Of a DNA stretch of 64,000 nt, positions 18,362 through 27,526 are shown piece by piece (position 1 is the stretch's first letter; each line of letters begins with the position of its first letter). Position numbers and translations under genes: made by a program. Location: positions 744,001-808,000 of the forward strand of contig NZ_CAOJCM010000001.1 in assembly GCF_948329825.1 (NCBI RefSeq). Reading direction: 5' to 3'. The notes beneath the pieces are model-generated. The model was not told where the DNA came from. It ran no database searches and was given only the letters and a program-made list of their open reading frames with translations. Origin of the DNA: Paenibacillus sp. JJ-100. Lineage in GTDB: Bacteria > Bacillota > Bacilli > Paenibacillales > Paenibacillaceae.

Positions 18362-18445
18362 GTGTGATCCCTTCCTTTCAATTTCCCAAAAATGTAGAAT
18401 TTCGTTCAAAATGACAGTAAAGCGTACCAAAACCCACTTCAGACC

Positions 18446-18482
18446 ACAAAAAAAGACACACCGCACGCACGCGGTATGTCTT
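18446..18482 (-). terminator. leader terminator (attenuator) before the ABC exporter genes
   Basis: On the minus strand AAGACATACCGC-gtgcgt-GCGGTGTGTCTT is followed by a run of T residues. It lies between the promoter at 18734-18763 and the transporter start at 18361, so transcription must read through it. An alternative stem (TACGGCGGC with GCTGCCGTA, about 18493-18530) lies just upstream and may compete with it. Confidence 0.7.
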
Positions 18483-18595
18483 GATTCTTCATACGGCAGC
18501 ATGACTCCGAGAGCAGAGCCGCCGCCGTACATAAGATATTTGTGAGCGAACTTCGCAGGAGTCTGATAAAAAAACGACACCTGAAGTATGCTGTC

Positions 18596-18676
18596 TTATG
18601 AACGGATGAATGATTTCGGGGATACTCCGGTATTTAATTGTGTGTGCATATGAACCAGCTTATGACTGTTAAACAC
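18596..18676 (-). CDS. leader peptide of the ABC exporter operon
   Basis: A 26-residue open frame with a GTG start and an AAAGGGTG site 6 bases upstream, ending in TAA. The peptide begins VFNSHKLVHMHTQ and is rich in His, Ser and Lys. It lies 32 bases after the likely transcription start region and upstream of the attenuator hairpin. In B. subtilis bmrCD a leader peptide (BmrB) lets ribosome-stalling antibiotics switch off such a terminator; the same logic is inferred here. Confidence 0.6.
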   Translation of the reverse strand: MFNSHKLVHMHTQLNTGVSPKSFIRS

Positions 18677-18733
18677 CGTAATCACCCTTTCTCGTTAATG
18701 GAAATAAATGCAATGTAGACCTCGTATGTTTGC

Positions 18734-18763
18734 ATCTTACCACCGCATTTTACAATCTGTCAA
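18734..18763 (-). promoter_or_regulatory. sigma-A promoter of the leader and ABC exporter operon
   Basis: Minus-strand TTGACA (18763-18758), an 18-base spacer and TAAGAT (18739-18734). Confidence 0.65.
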
Positions 18764-18866
18764 ACATTTTTCACAATTTCATATGGCCCCGGGTGAATGA
18801 CAAGGTTTGTATTCAAGTCGATGTAGCGATATGATGTAACATATATATAAAAGGAGCTGACATCAT

Positions 18867-19163
18867 ATGAGTACCATACATGTATCCGAACAAGCAGCTA
18901 GCTGGTACAAAAGAGAGTTGAACCTGAACGAAGGAGATAGCATCCGCTTTTTTGCTCGTTATAGCTCTGGCGGTGGTCTACATCCGGGGTTCTCGTTGGG
19001 CATCGCTGTAGAAAAGCCTAATCATCCTGCGGATCAAACCGAAGTGGCTGGCATTCAATTTTTTATGGAAGATCATGACTACTGGTATTTGAAGGGACAT
19101 CAGCTTCATGTGGATGTCGTTGATGAAGGCCAAGATATTGAATATCGTTACACAGAGGTGTAA
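18867..19163 (+). CDS. HesB/YneR-family protein
   Basis: 98 residues. The pattern VSEQAASWYKRELNL...IRFFARYSSGGGLHPGFSLGI and a C-terminal VDVVDEGQDIEYRY match the HesB/YneR group, relatives of A-type iron-sulfur cluster carriers that lack the three conserved cysteines. Indeed no Cys is present. A strong AAAGGAG site lies upstream. The role is uncharacterised in most species. Confidence 0.85.
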   Translation: MSTIHVSEQAASWYKRELNLNEGDSIRFFARYSSGGGLHPGFSLGIAVEKPNHPADQTEVAGIQFFMEDHDYWYLKGHQLHVDVVDEGQDIEYRYTEV

Positions 19164-19198
19164 TAAGATCCGCCTTTTTATAGGAGGAGGGATGAGGA

Positions 19199-19651
19199 GT
19201 GGATTTGCCAGCACGAGATATAGGCCAATATATTGCTAAACGTGCACATATTGTCGTCAAAGCCGCTATAATAGCCGCGAATGAACAGGGTGAGTTGCTG
19301 CTCATTAAGCATGCGGAACAAGGAGACTGGCGGTTGCTCATTGGAAATATGCGTCCTGGCGAGACGATTGAAGAGGCTGCCCATCGTGAACTCTGGGAAG
19401 AGACGGGATGGAAGGCGGAGCTGATGCATTTCGAAGCGTTGTACTCTGGTCCGGAGCTACGGCAGATACATGCCAATGGGGATGAAGAATACGATGTTAT
19501 TGCCTTGTTCAAAACTCGAATTATTCAGGATCATCTCGTCCAAACTCGGGTGAATAGTGATGCCGGATTGAAGTTTTTTGACCGAAATGCATTGCCTCCT
19601 ATGAATGAAATAAGCATGATGTTACTAACACAATCCGGTTTAAGATCTTAA
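19199..19651 (+). CDS. Nudix hydrolase
   Basis: 150 residues with GTG start at 19199 following aggagg and aggag sequences. The Nudix box is G-NMRPG-E-TIEEAAH-RELWEETGW, exactly the consensus spacing. The N-terminal strand reads VVKAAIIAANEQGELLLIKH. Substrate cannot be told; many such proteins clean up modified nucleotides. It directly follows the HesB-like gene and ends at a terminator. Confidence 0.85.
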   Translation: MDLPARDIGQYIAKRAHIVVKAAIIAANEQGELLLIKHAEQGDWRLLIGNMRPGETIEEAAHRELWEETGWKAELMHFEALYSGPELRQIHANGDEEYDVIALFKTRIIQDHLVQTRVNSDAGLKFFDRNALPPMNEISMMLLTQSGLRS

Positions 19652-19677
19652 GGTGGGAATATTAGATTCTGTAATAC

Positions 19678-19725
19678 CACAAAGACCTCGACTACTACGA
19701 TAAAGTAGAAGTCGAGGTCTTTTGG
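19678..19725. terminator. bidirectional terminator
   Basis: AAAGACCTCGAC...GTCGAGGTCTTTT hairpin with additional CTAC/GTAG pairing in the stem, between convergent genes. Confidence 0.8.
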
Positions 19726-19742
19726 CATATGCGTTTGTTGAA

Positions 19743-20255
19743 CTATACTTGATCCAGTGGCTCATCATCCATTGCAAAGTCAAAATCATCAATATCAAAC
19801 ACTTGTACAGGCGTTTCGGATTCAATGATTCGGGCAATCAATTCCACTTGATCGGTCAAGATCGGAATGCCCAGACGTTGGGATGTAAGAATGAGTTCTG
19901 TCTCAATCGGGTCAAAGTACTCTCCATATTGTGCTGTATCCATCGCGTTAACAATTGTAATCGATACTTGGTTACCAAACAAAATGGAAGGGCTTTTTGC
20001 CCACGGCACCGATAAGGCACGTTCAATTTTCTTTTTGTTCAACGGCTCCTCAAAATATGAGATCAATTCATTGATTTTAGATTTAACGTGCTGGTCATCA
20101 GCTGGATTATCCATCATGGGATCAGCACTGCTCTGAAACTCATATAGTTCAAGGATGGTGGTATAAGGAACGATATATTGCACAGGCGCCGGCGGCGCAA
20201 GTAATTGACCGTAGATAGCCACCATCACGGCTTCGGTAACAAAGGGACGTGACAT
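19743..20255 (-). CDS. conserved hypothetical protein
   Basis: 170 residues, no membrane segment or signal peptide. It begins MSRPFVTEAVMVAIYGQLL and ends in a very acidic tail (DIDDFDFAMDDEP). The middle section, KKKIERALSVPWAKSPSILFG, is mixed helical. I do not recognise a domain. AGGAGGATT precedes the start codon on the minus strand. Single-gene unit ending at the shared terminator. Confidence 0.65.
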   Translation of the reverse strand: MSRPFVTEAVMVAIYGQLLAPPAPVQYIVPYTTILELYEFQSSADPMMDNPADDQHVKSKINELISYFEEPLNKKKIERALSVPWAKSPSILFGNQVSITIVNAMDTAQYGEYFDPIETELILTSQRLGIPILTDQVELIARIIESETPVQVFDIDDFDFAMDDEPLDQV

Positions 20256-20436
20256 GGTTCCTGAATCCTCCTGAGGACGATAAACGTCGTGAAGTACTGA
20301 ATGAATTCATCTGACAAGGAGAGAAGGATATTCATTCCTGCTGCAAATGCATGTACCTGTTTGCTTGAATAGAAGTATAGCACACAACGGTGGGAAATAC
20401 AGCCAGTAGCAAAAGCGAACATGCGAACATTGCTAT

Positions 20437-20889
20437 TCAGGATTTGCCTAACAGTAAGGACAGGATGCCTGCTGCAATGAGAGGCCCTACAGGTACACCT
20501 TTAAACAATGCAACACCAAGAACCGTACCGATCAACAAACCTGCGACGACTGTAGGCTGTGTGCTCATCAGTGTAGCCCCGCGTCCACCCAGGTACGCAA
20601 CAAGCAATCCAACGCCTATTGCGAGCAGTGACTTCCAGTGCAAGAACGATTCACCGATGGTCTGCAGACTCATTTTCCCACTGGCGAGAGGTGCCATAAC
20701 ACCAATGGTCAAAATGATGATACCCAGCGTGAGCCCGTATTTCTCTAGCCAGGGGAACGCTTCATTCAAGTTCAGCACACGGAGCAACAGTAAAAATACC
20801 ATTGCAACAGTCACTGGTGTATTACTGCTGATGATACCGAGCGCCGCGAACACAAGCAACAGGAGGGAGGTCATGTCCATCGACTTCAT
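20437..20889 (-). CDS. DUF441 membrane protein (YtwI/YeaL family)
   Basis: 150 residues, four hydrophobic segments ([65 protein letters not shown]). The ending [16 protein letters not shown] is typical of DUF441 proteins. The start overlaps the stop of the upstream reductase gene by four bases (ATGA), so the genes are translationally coupled. ATG 20880 is another possible start. Function unknown in the family. Confidence 0.85.
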   Translation of the reverse strand: MKSMDMTSLLLLVFAALGIISSNTPVTVAMVFLLLLRVLNLNEAFPWLEKYGLTLGIIILTIGVMAPLASGKMSLQTIGESFLHWKSLLAIGVGLLVAYLGGRGATLMSTQPTVVAGLLIGTVLGVALFKGVPVGPLIAAGILSLLLGKS

Positions 20890-21884
20890 TGCTCCTCAGA
20901 CTGAGCACGCTTTTTGCTAATGATGTGTTCAGCGATGTAACGTCCGTGCCAGCGTCCTGACTCGATAAACACTTCATTGGCATTGCGCCCGGAAGCGATA
21001 ACGCCTCCCACATAAATGCCGGGTACACTGCTCTCCATTGTCTGTGGATCATATAACGGTTTATCCATGTCCTCTGACATTTTTGCGCCTATGGAAGTGA
21101 GTAATTTACGATCTGGCCTGAATCCAGTCATTGCGAGCACAAAGTCATTCTCCAGTTCGCTCTCCGAACCATCTGCATGAACAATACGGATCGAATCATC
21201 CAGAATCTCATTAACACGTGAACCGAGATGCAGTGTGATGTGATTTTTCTGAACCATACTTTCGAATAATGGACGAACCCAAGGTTTGATATGCTCAGAC
21301 AGACCCGTACCGCGGTAGACCATATCGATATGAGCACCCACGCGGACAAGCTCCATAGCGGCATCAACGGCTGAGTTACTTCCACCAATGATGGCTACAC
21401 GTGTGTTGGTGTAAGGATGAGCCTCGCGGAAGTAATGCGTAACTTTGTCCTTGTCTTCACCTGGGATGCCCAGGTAATTCGGATGATCGAAATAGCCGGT
21501 TGCCACGATGACATGACGTCCTTGATAAACGATCGTTTCTCCGCGCCGGTTCACCGTATGTACCTCAAAGGTGCCGTCTTCTTGGCGCTGGATCTCACGG
21601 GCTTCCTCATAATTATGAATACGCAGGCCGAAATGTTCGGCTACTTTGCGATAATAGGCAAGTGCTTCATAACGAAACGGCTTGTCATTTGGGGTACTGA
21701 AAGGTACGTTTCCGATTTCAAGCAGCGCTGCTGTACTGAAGAACTGCATATGTGTCGGATAAAGGTAGATCGATTGCACGATATTGTGCTTCTCAATAAT
21801 GACAGCGGACAATCCTACCCGCTCACATTCAATGGCAGCGGACAGACCGCATGGTCCTCCGCCAATAATGATGACATCTTCCAT
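20886..21884 (-). CDS. bdr: YpdA-type FAD-dependent reductase, putative bacillithiol disulfide reductase
   Basis: 332 residues. The N-terminal FAD-binding [16 protein letters not shown] and the second Rossmann motif [17 protein letters not shown] flank the substrate region; [20 protein letters not shown] is strongly YpdA-like. YpdA (Bdr) uses NADPH to reduce bacillithiol disulfide in low-GC Gram-positives, which fits the taxonomic picture. GGAGGATTAAG precedes the start. It is first in a two-gene operon with the DUF441 gene. Confidence 0.88.
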   Translation of the reverse strand: MEDVIIIGGGPCGLSAAIECERVGLSAVIIEKHNIVQSIYLYPTHMQFFSTAALLEIGNVPFSTPNDKPFRYEALAYYRKVAEHFGLRIHNYEEAREIQRQEDGTFEVHTVNRRGETIVYQGRHVIVATGYFDHPNYLGIPGEDKDKVTHYFREAHPYTNTRVAIIGGSNSAVDAAMELVRVGAHIDMVYRGTGLSEHIKPWVRPLFESMVQKNHITLHLGSRVNEILDDSIRIVHADGSESELENDFVLAMTGFRPDRKLLTSIGAKMSEDMDKPLYDPQTMESSVPGIYVGGVIASGRNANEVFIESGRWHGRYIAEHIISKKRAQSEEQ

Positions 21885-22022
21885 GTTCTTAATCCTCCTT
21901 CATTACAAACAATATAATCCTACCGTAAATAACACATCAATGCCAGTTCTGACGCGAAAGGCAATGTGGTAAAAATCAAAAAGGAATTGAATTGACTTCG
22001 AGAGAGTTAAAGACTAATATCA

Positions 22023-22042
22023 AATTAGATGTTTATCTAATT
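22023..22042 (+). promoter_or_regulatory. perfect 8-bp inverted repeat, likely ArsR-type operator
   Basis: AATTAGAT-gttt-ATCTAATT lies 17 bases before the ATG of the ArsR-type gene; autoregulation by that protein is inferred. Confidence 0.55.
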
Positions 22043-22058
22043 AAATGTGAGGTGTACA

Positions 22059-22655
22059 ATGATACAGCTGGAGAAGATTGTGGCCTATCACAAAGCTTTG
22101 GCAGATCCAACCCGGCTTCGTATGCTTCTGCTACTGTCGGAAGGAGAATTACATGGACAAGCGCTGGCAGAGCGTCTCAATCTGTCGCAACCAACAGTGA
22201 CACATCATGCTGCCAAGTTGAGAGAAGCTGCGCTCATTCAAGAACGACGAGAGAAGAATACGGTATATTTTACATTGAATCCTTATTTTATTCGTGAATA
22301 TGCGCAGGCTTCGGTTGATTTTATATTCAAAAGAAAGGACCACTCCGATATGACAGACGTTAATGAGACGCTGAAAGCGTCCATCATGAGGAATTTTTTC
22401 TCCAAAGACGGGCGGCTCCGTCAGATTCCTGCACAGTATAAGAAAAAGCTAGTTGTGCTTGAATATTTGGTGGAGCAATTAGAGTTTGGACGCAAGTACA
22501 GCGAGAAGGAAATCAACGCGTTTATTCAGAACTATCATGAGGATTTTGCAACCCTTCGCCGGGAGTTTATTATGCATCAGTTCATGTATCGGGAAGACGG
22601 TGTATATGAGCTGAATCCGCGTGAAATGTGGACGAGATGGGATCAGGTAAAATAG
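22059..22655 (+). CDS. ArsR-family regulator with DUF2087 domain
   Basis: 198 residues from ATG 22059 after GAGGTG. The N-terminal winged helix reads HKALADPTRLRMLLLL...GQALAERLNLSQPTVTHHAAKLREAALI, a standard ArsR domain. The C-terminal part (KDGRLRQIPAQYKKKLVVLEYLVEQLEFGRKYSEKEINAFI) is a DUF2087 domain, common in regulators of this type. No metal-binding Cys cluster is visible. A perfect palindrome upstream is its likely binding site. Confidence 0.88.
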   Translation: MIQLEKIVAYHKALADPTRLRMLLLLSEGELHGQALAERLNLSQPTVTHHAAKLREAALIQERREKNTVYFTLNPYFIREYAQASVDFIFKRKDHSDMTDVNETLKASIMRNFFSKDGRLRQIPAQYKKKLVVLEYLVEQLEFGRKYSEKEINAFIQNYHEDFATLRREFIMHQFMYREDGVYELNPREMWTRWDQVK

Positions 22656-22746
22656 AGGCAAGTACGGGTACCAATAAGAACGGGCTTGACAAACGCACAG
22701 AAGACTGTGTAACATGATGGCATATTCTACAAGGGAGGCGATGTTA

Positions 22747-22824
22747 ATGACAAATCTAACGGCATTATACGTGGAATTGAATAAGAACAGCGTCTCCGGA
22801 ACGGATCAAGGTATATCGATTTAG
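22747..22824 (+). CDS. possible 25-residue small protein
   Basis: Short open frame with a good GGGAGGCG site 6 bases before the ATG; sequence begins MTNLTALYVELNKNSV. A terminator-like hairpin follows at 22881. No homologue is recognised, and chance is possible. Confidence 0.3.
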   Translation: MTNLTALYVELNKNSVSGTDQGISI

Positions 22825-22880
22825 CTATAATTGGGTAGAGATACTCATTTTTGCTGAACGATAATTAGACCTTCAGACAA

Positions 22881-22911
22881 AGTCACGGGTGACGTACCTG
22901 TGGCTTTTTTT
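22881..22911 (+). terminator. terminator-like hairpin
   Basis: AGTCACGGGT-gacg-TACCTGTGGCT (G-U pairs allowed) followed by seven to eight T residues. The rest of 22912-23156 shows no supportable gene. Confidence 0.6.
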
Positions 22912-23156
22912 GTGTACCAAAAGGGAGTTTCAGAGCCGGGATAACGGAGGAAGAGTTTGAGAACACGTTATTCACTGTGCTTGGGGGCTCTCCTTCATTC
23001 GGATAACTACGAATTGCCGCGGGTATGAAGACATGCTCGTGGCTTTTTGGTTTGGATCTGTAAACGGAGATGCAGGGTGAATTCGTGAATTTGAATGAAA
23101 AGAACAAAAAGAACAAAAAGAACAAAGTGAATTAGCAACATCTTTTAACTTGAAAC

Positions 23157-24290
23157 GTGAACGAATTAGGAGGAGTTTTTATTTTAAATCAACGTACTGA
23201 AAAGTTTGGTATTAAACACTATGGTTGGACAGCTGATTGGGAGAAGCGGTGGTCTGATGAACAACTCGAACTGCCATCCAGACAGCCTGCTCGAATTATT
23301 GCCGATCACGGACATATGCAGCGTCTAATTACTGCAGAAGGAGAATGTTGGGGCAAGATGTCAGGAAGAATGCGGCACGATAGTGTGGAGACAGGAATTG
23401 CGCCAGCTGTGGGCGATTGGGTGGCGGTGGCCCACGAACCAGGAGAGGAAGCGATTATTCATCACCTGTTACCACGTCAGAGTCGTGTATCCAGACAGGC
23501 GGCTGGACCGGTAACCAAGGAACAACTCATTGCTGCAAATGTAGATACCCTGCTCATCGTTGCTGCGCTTAATCATGATTTTAATCTTAGGAGACTTGAA
23601 AGATATGTGTTAATGGCCTGGAATGGTGGTGTAAGACCCGTTATCGTTCTGAGTAAAAGCGACCTGTGTGACGATGTGCAAGAACGAATCGCTCAGGTGG
23701 AGGGCATTGCACCTGGAGTGGAAGTACTGGCGATCTCTGCGGTCGAAGGTAAGGGGAAGGAAAGGCTGGAGAATTATCTGAAACCCGGTCTAACCGTGGC
23801 ACTCACAGGCTCTTCCGGCAGCGGAAAATCTACACTAGTCAACTGGATGATGGGTAAGGATGTGCAGATTACGCAAGCCGTTCGAGAAGGGGACAGTCGG
23901 GGTAGACACACAACAACTCACCGGGAGATCTTTGTGCTACCGCAGGGAGCTGTGTTGATCGATACGCCGGGGATGCGCGAACTTCATCTCTGGGACGAAG
24001 GAGAAGGAGGCCTTTCACAGGCTTTTGGTGAAATTGATGAACTGGCGGTTGCCTGCAGATTTATCGATTGCACTCATACGAAGGAACAAGGCTGTGCAGT
24101 GAAAGAGGCCATTGAAAGCGGTGAACTGGATCAGAAGAGATTGAATAATTTCTTGAAGATGCAGAAAGAACTGCAATTTCAGCGGCGTAAGGAAGAATTC
24201 GCGTCAAGGAAGCGAACCGCATCAAGCAAACCACCCAAAACGCGCAAGCCGAAGCATGCCCGCCGGGGTAACGATTGGGAACAAGACTGA
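23157..24290 (+). CDS. rsgA: RsgA-type ribosome small-subunit-dependent GTPase
   Basis: Up to 377 residues. It has the circularly permuted GTPase order of RsgA: NVDTLLIVAALN, then VLSKSDLC, then Walker A GSSGSGKST, the switch region TTTHRE and DTPGMREL. A C-terminal zinc-binding region with CRFIDCTHTKEQGC follows, and then a basic tail. RsgA helps late 30S maturation. The GTG at 23157 has no clear ribosome site. A perfect AGGAGG (23168-23173) sits 7 bases before an in-frame ATT at 23181, so initiation at ATT is possible. Confidence 0.9.
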   Translation: MNELGGVFILNQRTEKFGIKHYGWTADWEKRWSDEQLELPSRQPARIIADHGHMQRLITAEGECWGKMSGRMRHDSVETGIAPAVGDWVAVAHEPGEEAIIHHLLPRQSRVSRQAAGPVTKEQLIAANVDTLLIVAALNHDFNLRRLERYVLMAWNGGVRPVIVLSKSDLCDDVQERIAQVEGIAPGVEVLAISAVEGKGKERLENYLKPGLTVALTGSSGSGKSTLVNWMMGKDVQITQAVREGDSRGRHTTTHREIFVLPQGAVLIDTPGMRELHLWDEGEGGLSQAFGEIDELAVACRFIDCTHTKEQGCAVKEAIESGELDQKRLNNFLKMQKELQFQRRKEEFASRKRTASSKPPKTRKPKHARRGNDWEQD

Positions 24291-24353
24291 TATTGAACTG
24301 AGCCGGGGCATCGGCATCTATCTTGCATAGGATAGGGCAGGAGGGATGTCGAG

Positions 24354-24692
24354 ATGCCGAATTACAGAATCATTGTGGACTTGTCCGACCATATGTTGTA
24401 TCTCCTGGATGGAGATCAAGTGGTGAAGGGGTATCCGGTTGCCACAGGCAAAATGCTTACCAGTACGCCAAGCGGAGAGTTTACAATCATTAATAAACAA
24501 GAGAATCCTGGGGGGCCTTTTGGCGTACTCTGGATGGGTCTGTCCAAACCCCATTATGGCATTCATGGAACCAACGAACCTTCGTCCATTGGTAAATCTG
24601 CGTCGCATGGCTGCATACGTATGTATAATTCAGATGTACTGGATCTGTCCTCCGAGGTATCTGTTGGAACCCGAGTTACGATCCGGCCGTAG
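24354..24692 (+). CDS. L,D-transpeptidase (YkuD domain), no signal peptide
   Basis: 112 residues consisting of just the YkuD catalytic domain. The active site [10 protein letters not shown]...SHGCIRM includes the conserved His, Ser, Cys and Arg. These enzymes crosslink peptidoglycan 3-3 or attach proteins to it. No signal peptide or LysM is seen, as in some short Firmicutes members. ATG 24354 follows a GGAGG-like site (gcaggaggg). Confidence 0.85.
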   Translation: MPNYRIIVDLSDHMLYLLDGDQVVKGYPVATGKMLTSTPSGEFTIINKQENPGGPFGVLWMGLSKPHYGIHGTNEPSSIGKSASHGCIRMYNSDVLDLSSEVSVGTRVTIRP

Positions 24693-24789
24693 GCCGGATT
24701 ATATTTTTCATCAAGCCACAAGTGATGGATCAACTACCCGATTAAATGTGGAAGGGTTATAACCTTAGAGAGAAAGGGAGTAGAATGCG

Positions 24790-25311
24790 ATGAACATCAG
24801 ACGGGCGCTTGATCGGGATGCACAAGGCATCGCATATGTACATACAGAGAGCTGGAAGACAACATACCGCGGAATCATGCCAAATTATGTTTTAGATCAT
24901 TTGACTACAGAGTCCCGATTACCTCAGTGGGAGCGGCAATTACACGCTGGCGAAAAAGATCAGATTTTGGTCGTCGCTGAGGATGGATATGGGGAGATTG
25001 TCGGTTTTGCCTGTGGAGGTAAGGAACGTGAAGGTAAATTGCCCTATGATGGTGAACTATACGCTATTTACCTATTGCAGTCGTATCAGCAGTCTGGGAT
25101 AGGAAGACAACTCGTTAAGAGAGTGGTTCATCATCTCCAGATGTGCGAGATCGGAAACATGGTCATTTGGGCTTTGGAGCGAAATCCGGCGTGCCGCTTT
25201 TATGAAAAAATGGGCGGTTTACCTGTGCATACACAATGCGTTCGTATTGGGGATAAAGATCTGGTAGAGATCGCTTATGGCTGGTCTGATCTTACTTCTT
25301 TTGACATCTAA
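24790..25311 (+). CDS. GNAT-family N-acetyltransferase
   Basis: 173 residues. GNAT features: N-terminal RRALDRDAQGIAYVHTESWKTTYRGIMP, the acetyl-CoA binding region ELYAIYLLQSYQQSGIGRQLVKRV (Q-x-x-G-I-G variant of the R/Q-x-x-G-x-G/A motif) and the C-terminal NPACRFYEKMGG. Substrate unknown. AAAGGGAG lies upstream of the start. Confidence 0.88.
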   Translation: MNIRRALDRDAQGIAYVHTESWKTTYRGIMPNYVLDHLTTESRLPQWERQLHAGEKDQILVVAEDGYGEIVGFACGGKEREGKLPYDGELYAIYLLQSYQQSGIGRQLVKRVVHHLQMCEIGNMVIWALERNPACRFYEKMGGLPVHTQCVRIGDKDLVEIAYGWSDLTSFDI

Positions 25312-25452
25312 TTGAATTCAAAATTAGACTCCAAGTCGTCCAATCCAGCTATATGAATGCCATTTATCCGTTTGCCGACCTTCGAACAAGGTTAATGAAT
25401 GAGACATCGTTTTTTTATGTACATTCTAATCTGAAGATCGGAGGCGTACGTA

Positions 25453-26934
25453 ATGACATTAGTGGAAAACCAACATAAAATGGGAACCTGGACGAAGCAG
25501 TATATAGCTGGCAAGTGGGTAGAAGGTTCGGGTGAGAAAATGCTGGAGAACATAAATCCCTATACAGGTGAAGTCATCGCTACCTGGCGTTCTTCCAGTC
25601 CAGATGATATCGATCAGGCGTATGAGTCTGCTAAAAAAAGTGCAGAGGAATGGAGTGCAACCTTGCCATCCGTCAAGGAAGGCGTTTTACGTCAAGTATC
25701 GTCCCTGATGGACGAACGAAAAGAAGAGATTATTCAGCTCCTCATTACGGAATCAGGTAGCACCCGAATTAAAGCTGAAGCAGAATTTGCCGCAGCGAAG
25801 CGTATTGTGGACGAATCATCTTCTTTTCCTTTTCGAATGAAAGGGGAGTTGCTTCCGTCTAACACCCCGGGCAAAGAAAATCGGATAGTCCGTGAACCTA
25901 AAGGTGTCATCGGTGTTATAGGCCCTTGGAATTTCCCCTTGCATCTATGTTTGCGTTCCGTCGCACCAGCGATTGCGCTGGGCAACGGTGTAGTTATCAA
26001 ACCGGCTTCGGATACGCCAATTACAGCAGGTTGGTTAATTGCTGATCTTTTTGAGCAAGCGGGTCTGCCTGAGGGTGTACTCAATGTTGTCGCAGGAAGT
26101 GGCAGTGAGATTGGAGATTATTTTGTGGCACATCCCATTCCTAAGGTGATCTCTTTCACAGGCTCCACGGAAGTAGGGAGAGGCATCGGAAAACTGGCAG
26201 GTGAACACCTCAAAGAAACTGCACTGGAACTTGGCGGCAACAATGCCATGATCGTTCTGGAAGATGCGGATATCGAACATGCAGCACAGGCAGCTGTATT
26301 CGGGAAGTTTTTGCATCAGGGTCAGATCTGTATGGCGCTGAACCGCATTATTGTGCATGCTGATGTATACGACGAGTTTCTGAAATCCTTTGTGAGCAAA
26401 ACAAAAAACATACAAGCTGGAGATCCGTCTGATGAGAAAACACTCGTAGGGCCGCTGATCCGGAAAAAGGAAGTGGAACGCCTGCTTGAACTGGTGGAAC
26501 AAGCCAAAGATGAAGGGGCGCAATTATTGCTTGGCGGGACGCATCAGGAAGGTGTGCTCATGCCAACGGTGCTTGCAGACGTGAAACCGGAACAAGATAT
26601 TGTACAGCAGGAACTGTTTGGACCGGTCGCTGTCATTATGAAAGCGAAAGATGAACAAGAGGCTATTCAGCTGGTGAATGATACTCCTTATGGTCTGAGC
26701 GGTTCAGTATTTACAGGCAATCTGGAACGTGGATATCGAGTGGCACAGCGGATTGAATCTGGTATGGTGCATGTGAATGATCAATCGGTGAATGATGAGG
26801 CCCATGTCATGTTTGGCGGAGAAAAGTCGTCCGGTATCGGTCGTTTCGGAGGAGATTGGGCGATTGATAAATTCACACGAACACGTTGGATCAGTTTGCA
26901 ACACCAATATCGGGAGTATCCGGGTGTAAAATAA
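25453..26934 (+). CDS. aldehyde dehydrogenase family protein
   Basis: 493 residues. All key elements are present: GPWNFPLHLCLRSVAPAIALGN, FTGSTEVGRGIG, the general base in LELGGNNAMIVLEDAD and the nucleophile in HQGQICMALNRI. The C-terminus shows the substrate-channel motif FGGEKSSGIGRFGG. NAD(P)-dependent oxidation of aldehydes to acids, possibly aromatic, judging by resemblance to benzaldehyde/vanillin dehydrogenases. Single-gene unit with a terminator after it. Confidence 0.92.
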   Translation: MTLVENQHKMGTWTKQYIAGKWVEGSGEKMLENINPYTGEVIATWRSSSPDDIDQAYESAKKSAEEWSATLPSVKEGVLRQVSSLMDERKEEIIQLLITESGSTRIKAEAEFAAAKRIVDESSSFPFRMKGELLPSNTPGKENRIVREPKGVIGVIGPWNFPLHLCLRSVAPAIALGNGVVIKPASDTPITAGWLIADLFEQAGLPEGVLNVVAGSGSEIGDYFVAHPIPKVISFTGSTEVGRGIGKLAGEHLKETALELGGNNAMIVLEDADIEHAAQAAVFGKFLHQGQICMALNRIIVHADVYDEFLKSFVSKTKNIQAGDPSDEKTLVGPLIRKKEVERLLELVEQAKDEGAQLLLGGTHQEGVLMPTVLADVKPEQDIVQQELFGPVAVIMKAKDEQEAIQLVNDTPYGLSGSVFTGNLERGYRVAQRIESGMVHVNDQSVNDEAHVMFGGEKSSGIGRFGGDWAIDKFTRTRWISLQHQYREYPGVK

Positions 26935-27013
26935 GTCGAATATGCATGAATCAGAGATGAAGGTAGTGGCCCTTCTGAGCTGGTTCGCGATGAAGCGACA
27001 AGAGCCGCATGAA

Positions 27014-27047
27014 GTCCGTCTCAACTGTGTTGGGACGGGCTTTTGCA
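27014..27047 (+). terminator. terminator after aldehyde dehydrogenase gene
   Basis: AGTCCGTCTCAAC-tgt-GTTGGGACGGGCTTTT hairpin with T tract, about 80 bases after the stop. Confidence 0.7.
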
Positions 27048-27180
27048 TGATTTTACATCAAATAAAATATACGATCTGAATGGGGTCAAAAAGTTGTTTG
27101 GACAGGCGTGGTTATGGTTATTTATGGATACACGGAACGATGTTGCTCCGTAAATATCATGGCAAAGGGGCTTATAACTT

Positions 27181-27333
27181 ATGTCCATTGACCGTTTTAT
27201 ATTAAGGAAATTAAATACCTGTCAGGAAGAGCATACACGAGCAAATTTGGTGAGATTGTTTGTCATTCGAATTCGGAAAGCAGAGATTGCGGAAGAGAGT
27301 GATCCATCCTATGTGCTGGAGAAGATGCAGTAA
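27181..27333 (+). CDS. possible small protein (50 residues), maybe truncated
   Basis: ATG 27181 follows AAAGGGG at suitable distance. The peptide (MSIDRFILRKLNTC...ANLVRLFVIRIRKAEIAEES) looks like a real helical protein. After the TAA the same frame continues with ALERMVAGDRNCHRSCWACIG, so a longer gene may have acquired a stop. Unknown family. Confidence 0.35.
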   Translation: MSIDRFILRKLNTCQEEHTRANLVRLFVIRIRKAEIAEESDPSYVLEKMQ

Positions 27334-27440
27334 GCACTGGAAAGGATGGTCGCCGGTGATCGGAATTGCCACAGAAGTTGCTGGGCCTGTATTGGTGTTC
27401 AAGTATATTTTGATGGAGGATTTACCACGAAAAATGAACG

Positions 27441-27480
27441 AAAAAAGGAAGCTTGTCCCTAAAGGGAAGCTTCCTTTTTC
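27441..27480. terminator. bidirectional terminator
   Basis: AAAAAGGAAGCTT...AAGCTTCCTTTTT forms a near-perfect hairpin with additional CCC/GGG pairing; it can end transcription from both sides. Confidence 0.8.
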
Positions 27481-27526
27481 ATAGTTAATGTGTAAACGAA
27501 GAAATGAAGCACTCTTCTCTCCACTT

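Noticed and set aside
22883-23125. 80-codon minus-strand frame
   Set aside because: Begins in A-rich repeats, low complexity Phe-rich start, overlaps a terminator hairpin.
25408-25430. Sequence tatgtacattctaa as a possible Ter site for the Rtp homologue
   Set aside because: Only a short part resembles the B. subtilis Ter core; such a match is expected by chance and no second site is seen.
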